Source of the DNA: an uncultured beta proteobacterium
Lineage (GTDB): Bacteria; Pseudomonadota; Gammaproteobacteria; Burkholderiales; Burkholderiaceae
Assembly (NCBI GenBank): GCA_903827075.1
Contig: CAIKGX010000108.1
Location: forward strand, 1-13,909
Direction: 5' to 3'
DNA: 13,909 bases
Part shown: in pieces, positions 1 to 6,486 of the stretch
How positions within the stretch are numbered: position 1 is the stretch's first letter
Layout of the letters: the number at the start of each line of letters is the position of its first letter
The notes under the pieces: model-generated
Database searches by the model: none
What the model was told of the DNA's origin: nothing
Seen by the model: the letters and a program-made list of their open reading frames with translations, nothing else
Position numbers and translations under genes: made by a program

Positions 1-435
1 ATCATGGCCTAAATCTCGGTAGGCCTTATACCGATCGCGCCCCGCTAAACGCTCAGCCTCATTTACCGTCACTACCTCAACAATTCGAGGAAAACGCGCA
101 AGCAATGCTGGAACGTCATTAGGCATACGCATACCCAAATGAATCATGACATCTGCATGGGGAATATTTACTAAAGCGGGAGAAGCAAAATCATCCGTCA
201 ACACAATCGGAGTATCTAATGCGGCCTCATCATTAATGAAGCAGTGAGGTAAAAATTCAATAGCGCCAAACGTCCAGAGTAATTCATCTAATTTTTTAAG
301 ATCGGTCAGCTCACCCACTATCACTATATTTCTAACAGGTTGACCTTCAGCTGTCGCGCTCCATATTTTGCGAGTTAAACGACAGGCATATTCCAGCTTA
401 TCTTTTACATTACTATGGAAATCAATTCTTGCCAT
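1..435 (-). CDS. holC: DNA polymerase III chi subunit (HolC), 3' end cut by window edge
   Basis: Chi is the clamp-loader-associated subunit of the replicative polymerase. With psi it links the clamp loader to single-strand binding protein on the lagging strand. The minus-strand frame opens with ATG at 433-435 (MARIDFHSNV) and stays open for 145 codons to the window edge, where it reads GRDRYKAYRDLGHD. That RYKAYR-x-x-G stretch near the C-terminus, and a central LDELLWTF segment like the LDEALW of E. coli chi, identify the family. E. coli HolC has about 147 residues, so probably only a few residues lie outside. No strong Shine-Dalgarno sequence is visible. The start lies 15 bases beyond the pepA stop, so holC is probably expressed from the pepA transcript and perhaps by translational coupling. 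The pepA-holC order is widespread in proteobacteria, which supports the call. Confidence 0.88.
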   Translation of the reverse strand, partial: MARIDFHSNVKDKLEYACRLTRKIWSATAEGQPVRNIVIVGELTDLKKLDELLWTFGAIEFLPHCFINDEAALDTPIVLTDDFASPALVNIPHADVMIHLGMRMPNDVPALLARFPRIVEVVTVNEAERLAGRDRYKAYRDLGHD

Positions 436-450
436 AAATAATGATCTTGC

Positions 451-2055
451 TTATTTTTGCTCAAGCAAGAAATTGATGAGCAAAGGTACGGGGCGGCCAG
501 TAGATCCTTTGGCTGCGCCACTCTTCCAAGCAGTGCCCGCGATATCTAAGTGAGCCCATTTGTATTTCTCAGTAAAGCGTGAGAGAAAACAGGCAGCAGT
601 CACGCTACCAGCCGGACGACCCCCAATATTGGCAACATCAGCAAAATTCGATTTGAGCTGCTCATGATAGGCAGCATCTAAAGGTAAGCGCCAAACTGTA
701 TCCAAGGAAGCGTGACCCGCTTTAGTTAAAGCATCTACTAAGCCTTCATCATCGGAAAAAACGCCGCTATGAACGTGGCCCAAAGCAATGATGCAAGCGC
801 CTGTGAGGGTTGCTACATCAATCACCGCCTTAGGCTTAAAGCGCTCAACATAAGTAAGTGCATCACACAAAATCAAGCGACCCTCTGCATCCGTATTGAG
901 AATCTCAATCGTTTGACCCGACATGCTTTTCACAATATCGCCTGGTCGGGTAGCAGTGCCAGAGGGCATGTTTTCACAAGTCGGTACGACGCCAATGACA
1001 TTCTTTTTGAGCTTCATTAAACCCGTGGCATACATGGTGCCAATAACTGAAGCAGCACCACACATATCGTACTTCATTTCGTCCATGGCTTCGCCCGGCT
1101 TCAGTGAGATTCCGCCCGTATCAAAGGTAATTCCTTTGCCAACCAGCACAATCGGCGCCTCGCCAACTTTGCCGCCTTGATGGCGCATCACAATAAATTG
1201 GGGTGGCGTATCAGAGCCCTGGGTAACCGATAAAAATGAGCCCATTCCTAGGGCCTCTATTTGCTTGCGACCCAATACCTCTACTTTGAGTCCGACCTTC
1301 TTGATAAGACCTTGCGCGGTCTTGCCGAGATAAGTTGGCGTGCAAATATTGGGAGGAAGGTTGCCCAAGTCTTTAGCCAGGCTCATGCCTTCAACCATGG
1401 CAATACCCTGCGCCACAGCAAGCTTTAATTCTTTTGCACAGGCATCGTTACCAACAAATATCAACTTCTTAAAAGAATCCGCCTTATCTTTCGCCTTAAA
1501 TTTCATAGTAGGTTGACGCACACCAAAGCGATAGGCTTGATCGCCTGCATACTGAATGGTCAGACGCACCTCTTCTGCAATCAACTCACTGCGATGGCCC
1601 AGGGCAAAGCTGGGAATAAACCACAAGGCATTTTCGATAGAGCCCCCGCTGAGCTGCTTTAAGGCGGCACGTGCCAGTTTCGAATACGAAATCAAACTGC
1701 GTGCGCCGGGGAGCTGAAGATCACCTAAGCTCACCAATAAAATGCGCTTGGCCTTAACGCCTGCTAAAGCCCACGATTTTTCAGCTCGCAAAGTGCAAAC
1801 TGAAGCTTGCTTATCATCCAAATCACCGAGTAGATTGGCATGAGCAATGGAACCCCCCACCAATTGATCCAACTCCCCCAAAAGGCCTGTTTTTGCTTTA
1901 GCACCTTTTAATACATCTAGGTCAGCTTTAGAGTAAGCCAAAACCAAGCAATCGGTGCTTTGAGCAAGTAATGTGGCTAAGCCAGATTTCAAATGCTTAG
2001 GGCTAGTAATGTCTGCTTGGGTGAGAATCTTGGTGCTAAATTGAATTGTCATCAT
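451..2055 (-). CDS. pepA: Leucyl aminopeptidase (cytosol aminopeptidase, M17 family)
   Basis: PepA is a hexameric, two-metal cytosolic exopeptidase that removes N-terminal residues, preferably leucine, during peptide turnover. In E. coli it also binds DNA as a transcription factor and a site-specific recombination accessory. The 534-residue protein carries the M17 signature NTDAEGRL at 387-394. All metal ligands are visible: K307, D312, D330, D389 and E391, with catalytic K319 and R393. Their spacing equals that of E. coli PepA (K270, D275, D293, D352, E354). The enzyme is about 30 residues longer than the E. coli protein. The extra length lies before the catalytic domain, in the variable N-terminal domain. 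Two adjacent ATG codons (2053-2055 and 2050-2052) could each start translation. The gene leads into holC and diverges from lptF. Confidence 0.95.
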   Translation of the reverse strand: MMTIQFSTKILTQADITSPKHLKSGLATLLAQSTDCLVLAYSKADLDVLKGAKAKTGLLGELDQLVGGSIAHANLLGDLDDKQASVCTLRAEKSWALAGVKAKRILLVSLGDLQLPGARSLISYSKLARAALKQLSGGSIENALWFIPSFALGHRSELIAEEVRLTIQYAGDQAYRFGVRQPTMKFKAKDKADSFKKLIFVGNDACAKELKLAVAQGIAMVEGMSLAKDLGNLPPNICTPTYLGKTAQGLIKKVGLKVEVLGRKQIEALGMGSFLSVTQGSDTPPQFIVMRHQGGKVGEAPIVLVGKGITFDTGGISLKPGEAMDEMKYDMCGAASVIGTMYATGLMKLKKNVIGVVPTCENMPSGTATRPGDIVKSMSGQTIEILNTDAEGRLILCDALTYVERFKPKAVIDVATLTGACIIALGHVHSGVFSDDEGLVDALTKAGHASLDTVWRLPLDAAYHEQLKSNFADVANIGGRPAGSVTAACFLSRFTEKYKWAHLDIAGTAWKSGAAKGSTGRPVPLLINFLLEQK

Positions 2056-2175
2056 GTATTACAGTCTTTTTAAGTCCATTCAAGGGGGTAAAACAATATT
2101 TATCCATTATCCTCCGACATGAGGATTCACCACTTTAGCAAACCTAAAAGCAACTATCGCTACTCTTAAGCAAAC
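2056..2175. promoter_or_regulatory. Divergent pepA/lptF intergenic region with a short dyad
   Basis: These 120 bases separate the start of pepA (leftward) from the start of lptF (rightward), so promoters for both directions should lie here or in the gene ends. I could not find a convincing sigma-70 pair for either gene. The best partial match is GATAAT read leftward (2106-2111 on the plus strand), without a good -35. A perfect dyad, ATCCTC at 2109-2114 and GAGGAT at 2121-2126 around a 6-base spacer, overlaps that hexamer and could be a protein-binding site. The lptF start has no strong ribosome-binding site; only a weak TAAG lies upstream of its ATG. Confidence 0.35.
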
Positions 2176-3297
2176 ATGATTTTTCAACAAGCCCTTCGCC
2201 GCGAACTCAGTTTTACGACTGGTGGCGTCTTTTTGGTCTTAGTTACCATCATGATTACCACTCTAGTGATCCGAATTTTGGGATTTGCCGCCAATGGAGC
2301 AGTTAACCCTGAAGATGCCCTGGTTTTAATTGCACTGGCTACCCTAGGTTACATGGCCGTTCTACTAACCGTCTCGCTTTTTGTGGCGGTCTTAATTGTG
2401 TTGGTCCGCTGGTACAAAGATTCAGAAATGATTGTATGGTTTGCTAGTGGCCTTAGCATTTCCAGCCTGATCGGTCCAATACTGAGATTTGCTACTCCGC
2501 TCATCATCATCATTGCATTGCTTGCTCTTTTTGTATGGCCATGGGCCAATCGCGAATCCACCTTAATTAGCCAACGCTTTCAGCAACGCAGTGACGTATC
2601 GATGGTTGCCGCAGGGCAATTTCGAGAATCTGCTAAAGCTGAGCGAGTCTTTTTTATTGAAGATTTGAATGTTGACCAAAAAGAAGTAAAAAATATTTTT
2701 GCGGCAGAATCCAAAAATGGCCGCCTCAGTGTTGCAGTGGCATCTACTGGATTCATTGAAAATATTGAGGGCGGCGGTAAATCGATTGTTCTCAACAATG
2801 GTCGTCGCTATGAAGGCTTGCCTACTCAACCTGACTTTCGAATTTTAGAGTTTGCGGAATACTCTACAAACATTCGCAGTAAAGATGCAATAGATCCAGC
2901 TCCACGTGATCGAGAAAAAACAGTGATGGAGTTATTAAATGATCCCAACCCCATTGCCGCCAATCCCAATCGAGCTGAACTCCTCTGGCGTGTTGGCTTG
3001 CCTTTAATGGCCTTAGGCCTAGTGTTGATTGCCATTCCCTTAGCGTATGTCAACCCTAGATTGGGTAATTACACGGCGATGTTTTATGCGATTTTGGTTT
3101 ATTTAATTTATAGCAATCTACTAAACCTCACGCAAAACTTTGTTTCCCAAGGAAAGATTAGCGTATTGATTGGGGCATGGCCCATTCATCTACTCGCCCT
3201 CATCATTGCATTTGTGTTGATACGAAATCGCATTAACCCTTCATTAAAGTGGTGGCGCCGTCAATTACCGGCAGCACTAGCCAAAGCTAAGCAATGA
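2176..3297 (+). CDS. lptF: LPS export permease LptF (LptBFGC inner-membrane complex)
   Basis: LptF pairs with LptG as the membrane part of the ABC transporter LptB2FG, which extracts lipopolysaccharide from the outer leaflet of the inner membrane and passes it via LptC to the periplasmic bridge. The 373-residue protein has the family layout. Three N-terminal membrane segments lie at about residues 13-36, 48-77 and 99-122. A periplasmic beta-jellyroll-type domain spans about 123-265, and three C-terminal segments lie at about 267-291, 298-317 and 329-349. E. coli LptF has 366 residues. The opening MIFQQALRREL and the early FTTGGVFLVL segment resemble betaproteobacterial LptF proteins. The stop overlaps the lptG start by four bases (ATGA), as expected for co-translated partners. 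Head-to-head placement with pepA is a common proteobacterial arrangement. Confidence 0.94.
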   Translation: MIFQQALRRELSFTTGGVFLVLVTIMITTLVIRILGFAANGAVNPEDALVLIALATLGYMAVLLTVSLFVAVLIVLVRWYKDSEMIVWFASGLSISSLIGPILRFATPLIIIIALLALFVWPWANRESTLISQRFQQRSDVSMVAAGQFRESAKAERVFFIEDLNVDQKEVKNIFAAESKNGRLSVAVASTGFIENIEGGGKSIVLNNGRRYEGLPTQPDFRILEFAEYSTNIRSKDAIDPAPRDREKTVMELLNDPNPIAANPNRAELLWRVGLPLMALGLVLIAIPLAYVNPRLGNYTAMFYAILVYLIYSNLLNLTQNFVSQGKISVLIGAWPIHLLALIIAFVLIRNRINPSLKWWRRQLPAALAKAKQ

Positions 3298-4448
3298 AGC
3301 TTCTCTTTCCTTACATCTACGAACGCTATTTAGCTCGGCAAATTTATACGGCCTTCGGCTTTATCTTATTTGCCTTAGTTGCGCTCTTTTTATTCTTTGA
3401 TATTTTAAGTGAGCTAGGCTCAATTAAAGGGTCATACACCCTTCCCTTAGCGCTATTGCATGTACTGCTAAAGGCGCCTAGCCGTATCTCTGAAATTATT
3501 CCAATCGCCGGCTTAATTGGAAGTATCTATGTGTTTGCCATGCTTGCAAGCCAGTCTGAATTTACGATCCTGCGAATTGCCGGCCTAGATACCAAGCGGG
3601 GACTGACTGCCCTTGCAAAGATTTCTTTACCGCTGATTTTATTTACCCTCATCATTAGTGAATGGGTTGGTCCCTATACAGAAAACCTATCCGAAAAAAT
3701 TCGCATGAAGGCGCTAGGCTCATCCTATACCTCTCAATTTAAAACGGGAGTGTGGGTCAAAGATAGGCTGCGTGATGAAGATGGCAGCGGCCCTGTCCGG
3801 CCAGGTGTACGTTATGTCAATGTAGGGAAGATTGAAAAAGACAATGAAATCTTCAATATTCGGATGTACGAATTTGATGATGCTTATCGCCTCCTCTCAA
3901 TCCGTAGCGCAGTATCGGGGCGATTTGACCAGACTGGTACCTGGGTTTTAGACGATGTGACAGAAACACGCTTTAAAGAAACCAAACAATCGGACCCGCT
4001 CAATCCCGTTTACTCGGCCCAGACATTTACCCACCCGATCCTCAGTCTAGAGTCGGAAGTCACTCCGCAGATTTTGAGCGTCTTGCTCATTAGCCCGGAA
4101 AAAATGTCCATCATGAGCTTGGGGCGCTTTATTTCTCATTTACGTGACAATAGGCAAGATGCCCAACTGCATTCCATTGCCTTTTGGAAGAAAGTCATTT
4201 ACCCATTCACGATTTTTGTGATGCTGGCCTTAGCCCTTCCATTTGCCTACTTAAAGGTACGTGCAGGTGGTGTTGGTATTAAAGTCTTTGGCGGCATCAT
4301 GCTCGGCATGAGTTTTCAATTATTTAATTCCCTCTTTTCGAATGTGGGCCTATTAGGCTCGTGGCCAGCCCTCCTGACCGCTATAACACCACCCCTACTT
4401 TACTTATTTTTGGCAATTATTGGCTTACGCTGGGTATCAAAAGCTTAA
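3294..4448 (+). CDS. lptG: LPS export permease LptG (LptBFGC inner-membrane complex)
   Basis: LptG is the second membrane half of the LPS extraction transporter and the subunit that contacts LptC. The 384-residue protein repeats the LptF plan. Hydrophobic segments lie at about residues 20-38, 50-80 and 105-125, a periplasmic domain covers about 126-295, and C-terminal segments lie at about 302-322, 328-350 and 356-380. The N-terminal YIYERYLARQIYTAF and the SEIIPIAGLIGSIY stretch after the first segment are typical of YjgP/YjgQ family proteins. It is somewhat longer than E. coli LptG (360 residues), and part of the difference probably lies in the periplasmic domain. The start overlaps the lptF stop in an ATGA junction, so coupled translation and near-equal stoichiometry are likely. 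No terminator is visible after its stop, so some transcripts may read into the regulator gene 62 bases downstream. Confidence 0.94.
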   Translation: MKLLFPYIYERYLARQIYTAFGFILFALVALFLFFDILSELGSIKGSYTLPLALLHVLLKAPSRISEIIPIAGLIGSIYVFAMLASQSEFTILRIAGLDTKRGLTALAKISLPLILFTLIISEWVGPYTENLSEKIRMKALGSSYTSQFKTGVWVKDRLRDEDGSGPVRPGVRYVNVGKIEKDNEIFNIRMYEFDDAYRLLSIRSAVSGRFDQTGTWVLDDVTETRFKETKQSDPLNPVYSAQTFTHPILSLESEVTPQILSVLLISPEKMSIMSLGRFISHLRDNRQDAQLHSIAFWKKVIYPFTIFVMLALALPFAYLKVRAGGVGIKVFGGIMLGMSFQLFNSLFSNVGLLGSWPALLTAITPPLLYLFLAIIGLRWVSKA

Positions 4449-4460
4449 TACCTCAAACTC

Positions 4461-4499
4461 ATATAGAATTTGATTCCTATATCGTTGTCGATATATAGA
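4461..4499 (+). promoter_or_regulatory. Candidate promoter and operator array of the cysB-like gene
   Basis: A sigma-70-like promoter can be read as TTGATT (4470-4475), then a 16-base spacer and TATATA (4492-4497), or an 18-base spacer and TATAGA (4494-4499). Overlying it are ATATAG at 4461-4466, its inverse CTATAT at 4477-4482 and ATATAG again at 4493-4498. They start exactly 16 bases apart, so each neighbouring pair forms a perfect 6-10-6 inverted repeat. A separate perfect dyad, TATATCG-TTGT-CGATATA, occupies 4478-4495. A regulator bound here would cover the promoter, which fits the autorepression common in LysR-type genes. The hexamers are AT-rich, so chance cannot be excluded. A weak GGAA (4502-4505) is the only ribosome-binding candidate before the ATG at 4511. 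Confidence 0.45.
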
Positions 4500-4510
4500 C
4501 TGGAATCCAT

Positions 4511-5452
4511 ATGAACCTGCACCAATTTCGTTTTGTCCGTGAAGCAGTAAGACAGAATTTCAATCTCACTTCAGCAGCAAAGGCCCTCTTTACCTCACAG
4601 CCTGGAGTATCCAAAGCCATCATTGAGCTTGAAGATGAATTGGGTGTCGAGATCTTTCGTCGTCATGGCAAACGTATCCGCTCATTAACAGAACCAGGCA
4701 AACGTATTTTAGTTTCCATTGAGCGCATTTTGGATGAAGTAGAAACACTCAGACGGGTTGGAAAAGATTTTGCAAGTCAAGATCAAGGAAACTTTGTGAT
4801 TGCCACTACCCATACGCAAGCGCGATATGCCCTACCTAAAGTACTCACCGAATTTACCAAACGCTTTCCGAAGGTGCGCGTCAGCATTCAACAAGGTAGC
4901 CCAGGCCAAATCGCAGAACTACTGATTCATGACCGTGCAGATATTGCGATTGCCACTGAAGGAATCGCCAATACCCCTGGGGTGCTAGCCCTTCCAGGAT
5001 ACCAATGGCAACACGTCATCATGGTTCCCTTAAGCCACCCCCTATTAAATCAAGCCACTGTAACCCTAGAAGAAATCGCCAAGTACCCACTCATTACCTA
5101 TGACAAAGCATTTGCAGGACGTAGCAAAATTGATGCGGCCTTTGCACAACGTAACCTCAGTCCAGATATTATTTTGGAAGCGATTGATGCCGATGTAATC
5201 AAAACCTATGTTGAGACGGGTATGGGCATAGGCATCGTTGCTGGGCTCGCCTATGACGCAGATAAGGATCGTAATCTGAAGGTGATTCCTGTTGGCCACT
5301 TATTTGGTAATAACGTCACCCATCTAGGTGTGAAGCAAGGCGCCTACTTGAGATCATTTGTGTATACCTTCATCGAGCTCTTCTCGCCTACGTTAACGCG
5401 CAAGATAGTTGAACAAGCAATGTCCAGTGAGTCTGATACCTACGAAATTTGA
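4511..5452 (+). CDS. cysB: CysB-type LysR family transcriptional regulator
   Basis: CysB-type proteins are tetrameric LysR regulators that control sulfate assimilation and organosulfur use, with N-acetylserine or adenosine phosphosulfate as effectors in studied relatives. The 313-residue protein has an N-terminal winged helix-turn-helix (about 1-60, with LTSAAKALFTSQPGVSKAI as the recognition region). A linker helix and a two-lobe effector domain (about 93-300) follow. The segment IATTHTQARYALP (97-109) is almost identical to E. coli CysB. T100, T102, Q103, T149 and W166 fall at the same numbers as the anion-pocket residues I recall from the Klebsiella CysB structure. The pocket threonine I recall at 202 is alanine here (FAGRS). 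The related Cbl or SsuR regulators are the main alternative, and local genes do not decide because no sulfur gene is adjacent. The 62-base upstream gap contains a likely self-regulated promoter. Confidence 0.85.
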   Translation: MNLHQFRFVREAVRQNFNLTSAAKALFTSQPGVSKAIIELEDELGVEIFRRHGKRIRSLTEPGKRILVSIERILDEVETLRRVGKDFASQDQGNFVIATTHTQARYALPKVLTEFTKRFPKVRVSIQQGSPGQIAELLIHDRADIAIATEGIANTPGVLALPGYQWQHVIMVPLSHPLLNQATVTLEEIAKYPLITYDKAFAGRSKIDAAFAQRNLSPDIILEAIDADVIKTYVETGMGIGIVAGLAYDADKDRNLKVIPVGHLFGNNVTHLGVKQGAYLRSFVYTFIELFSPTLTRKIVEQAMSSESDTYEI

Positions 5453-5460
5453 AGTAAGGG

Positions 5461-5490
5461 TCTCAAAGGCAGAATAATGCTAATTTGAGA
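5461..5490. repeat. Inverted repeat between the cysB-like gene and tRNA-Leu, possible bidirectional 3'-end hairpin
   Basis: TCTCAAA at 5461-5467 and TTTGAGA at 5484-5490 form a perfect 7-base stem. Inside it a further GCA/TGC pair (5469-5471 and 5478-5480) closes a 6-base loop, leaving a small asymmetric internal loop. The element fills the space between the regulator's stop and the tRNA 3' CCA, so it could form at the 3' end of either converging transcript. There is no T-run after the stem in either direction, so it is not a standard intrinsic terminator. A role in RNA 3'-end protection, tRNA trailer processing or Rho-dependent ending is inference only. Confidence 0.4.
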
Positions 5491-5575
5491 TGGTGCCCCG
5501 GGGCGGACTCGAACCGCCACGCCTTGCGGCACCGGATTTTGAGTCCGGCACGTCTACCAATTCCATCACCGGGGC
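5491..5575 (-). tRNA. tRNA-Leu, anticodon CAA, CCA encoded
   Basis: Read on the minus strand, the 85-base element has a perfect 7-pair acceptor stem (GCCCCGG with CCGGGGC), discriminator A and an encoded CCA. The anticodon stem CCGGA/TCCGG closes a 7-base loop CTCAAAA, placing CAA at positions 34-36, which reads the UUG codon. The T arm is GGCGG-TTCGAGT-CCGCC. A long variable arm (around TGCCGCAAGGCGT) marks it as a class II tRNA, as expected for leucine. The gene is opposite in direction to its neighbours and stands alone. It is presumably expressed from its own promoter in the region shared with yebC. Confidence 0.97.
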
Positions 5576-5582
5576 AGGTGTT

Positions 5583-5600
5583 TGCAGTGGAAAAACTGCA
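5583..5600 (-). repeat. Perfect 6-base dyad in the tRNA-Leu 5' leader
   Basis: TGCAGT (5583-5588) and ACTGCA (5595-5600) are perfect inverse complements around a 6-base spacer. On the minus strand this would form a compact hairpin 7 bases before the mature 5' end of the tRNA, within the predicted leader. It might influence RNase P cleavage or be a protein site near the start of transcription. Neither role can be shown from sequence. Confidence 0.4.
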
Positions 5601-5603
5601 TTA

Positions 5604-5632
5604 CTTACAGCTAAGAGGTGAGAGTGTAACAA
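5604..5632 (-). promoter_or_regulatory. Candidate sigma-70 promoter for tRNA-Leu
   Basis: Read leftward, TTGTTA (plus-strand 5627-5632) and TGTAAG (5604-5609) are separated by 17 bases, each matching four of six consensus positions. The predicted transcription start would lie roughly 20 bases before the tRNA, a normal leader length. The match is moderate and no other evidence is available. Confidence 0.35.
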
Positions 5633-5717
5633 AAAAAGAGTATGGACTGCCATCCTTTACCTTAGAAGCCCTTAAAATAGCTCTCTATAGCCAAATTTTG
5701 CAAAAGGACTTACCAGT

Positions 5718-6437
5718 ATGGCCGGCCACTCAAAATGGGCCAATATTCAGCACCGCAAAGGTCGACAAGACGAAAAGCGCGGCAAGATTTGGACCAAACT
5801 CATTAAAGAAATTACTGTTGCAGCTAAGCTCGGCGGCGGCGATATTGCTACTAACCCCCGTTTACGCTTGGCCATTGATAAGGCTAAAGATGCCAATATG
5901 CCCAATGACAATGTGCAACGGGCTATTCAACGTGGCACAGGCTCACTGGAAGGTGTGAACTACGAAGAGATTCGTTACGAGGGTTATGGCATTAATGGCG
6001 CCGCAGTCATTGTGGATTGCTTAACCGATAACCGGACTCGTACTGTTGCTGAAGTACGCCATGCTTTTGCAAAGAATGGCGGGAACATGGGCGCTGAAGG
6101 TTCAGTTGCTTTTTTGTTTAAGCATTGTGGTCAGATGTTATTTGCTCCCGGTACTAATGAAGATCGACTGATGGAAGCTGCCTTAGATGCTGGCGCGGAA
6201 GATGTCGTGACGCATGATGATGGCTCACTTGAGGTGTTAACGCCTGTGCCTGAGTTTTCCATTGTTCAAGATGCACTGGCAAAGCTTGGCTTAAAAGCAG
6301 AACTGGCTACCGTCACCATGCGTCCTGAAAATGAAATTACTCTCGAAGGCGATCAAGCGGAAAGCATGCAAAAACTATTAGACGCCCTTGAAAATCTCGA
6401 TGACGTGCAAGAAGTATTCAGTAACGCAGCACTTTAA
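5718..6437 (+). CDS. yebC: YebC/PmpR family translation factor (TACO1 homologue)
   Basis: YebC-family proteins were long annotated as DNA-binding transcriptional regulators. Bacterial YebC and mitochondrial TACO1 have more recently been linked to relieving ribosome stalling at proline-rich stretches, so a translational role is now favoured. The 239-residue protein has the hallmark N-terminus MAGHSKWANIQHRKGRQD, the NPRLRLAIDKAKDANMPNDN segment (about 46-65) and the acidic C-terminal domains. The length is usual for the family (E. coli YebC is about 246). The start is supported by AAGGA at 5704-5708, nine bases before the ATG, one of the best ribosome-binding sites in the window. The upstream spacer is shared with the divergent tRNA. 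I see a possible TAAAAT at 5673-5678 but no matching -35. The gene heads the plus-strand run, 49 bases before purD. Confidence 0.95.
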   Translation: MAGHSKWANIQHRKGRQDEKRGKIWTKLIKEITVAAKLGGGDIATNPRLRLAIDKAKDANMPNDNVQRAIQRGTGSLEGVNYEEIRYEGYGINGAAVIVDCLTDNRTRTVAEVRHAFAKNGGNMGAEGSVAFLFKHCGQMLFAPGTNEDRLMEAALDAGAEDVVTHDDGSLEVLTPVPEFSIVQDALAKLGLKAELATVTMRPENEITLEGDQAESMQKLLDALENLDDVQEVFSNAAL

Positions 6438-6486
6438 TTTAGCATCCGTTTATCAACCTATTTATCTATATCTTTATTAGCTTGTT

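Noticed and set aside
923..1180. Plus-strand frames inside pepA (also 769-1020)
   Set aside because: They lie antisense to a strongly conserved pepA catalytic domain and have no recognisable protein character. They are codon-bias shadows.
4449..4510. The dyad after lptG read as a terminator for lptFG
   Set aside because: Its stem is AT-rich with no following T-run, and it overlaps a plausible promoter for the next gene, so an operator or promoter role is more likely.
5485..5958. A 157-codon plus-strand frame beginning inside the tRNA region and running into yebC
   Set aside because: Its first part is the antisense reading of tRNA-Leu, a well-known source of spurious proteins (MRWCPGADSNRHALRHRI-like). 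The rest is yebC out of frame. It has no ribosome-binding site or family resemblance.
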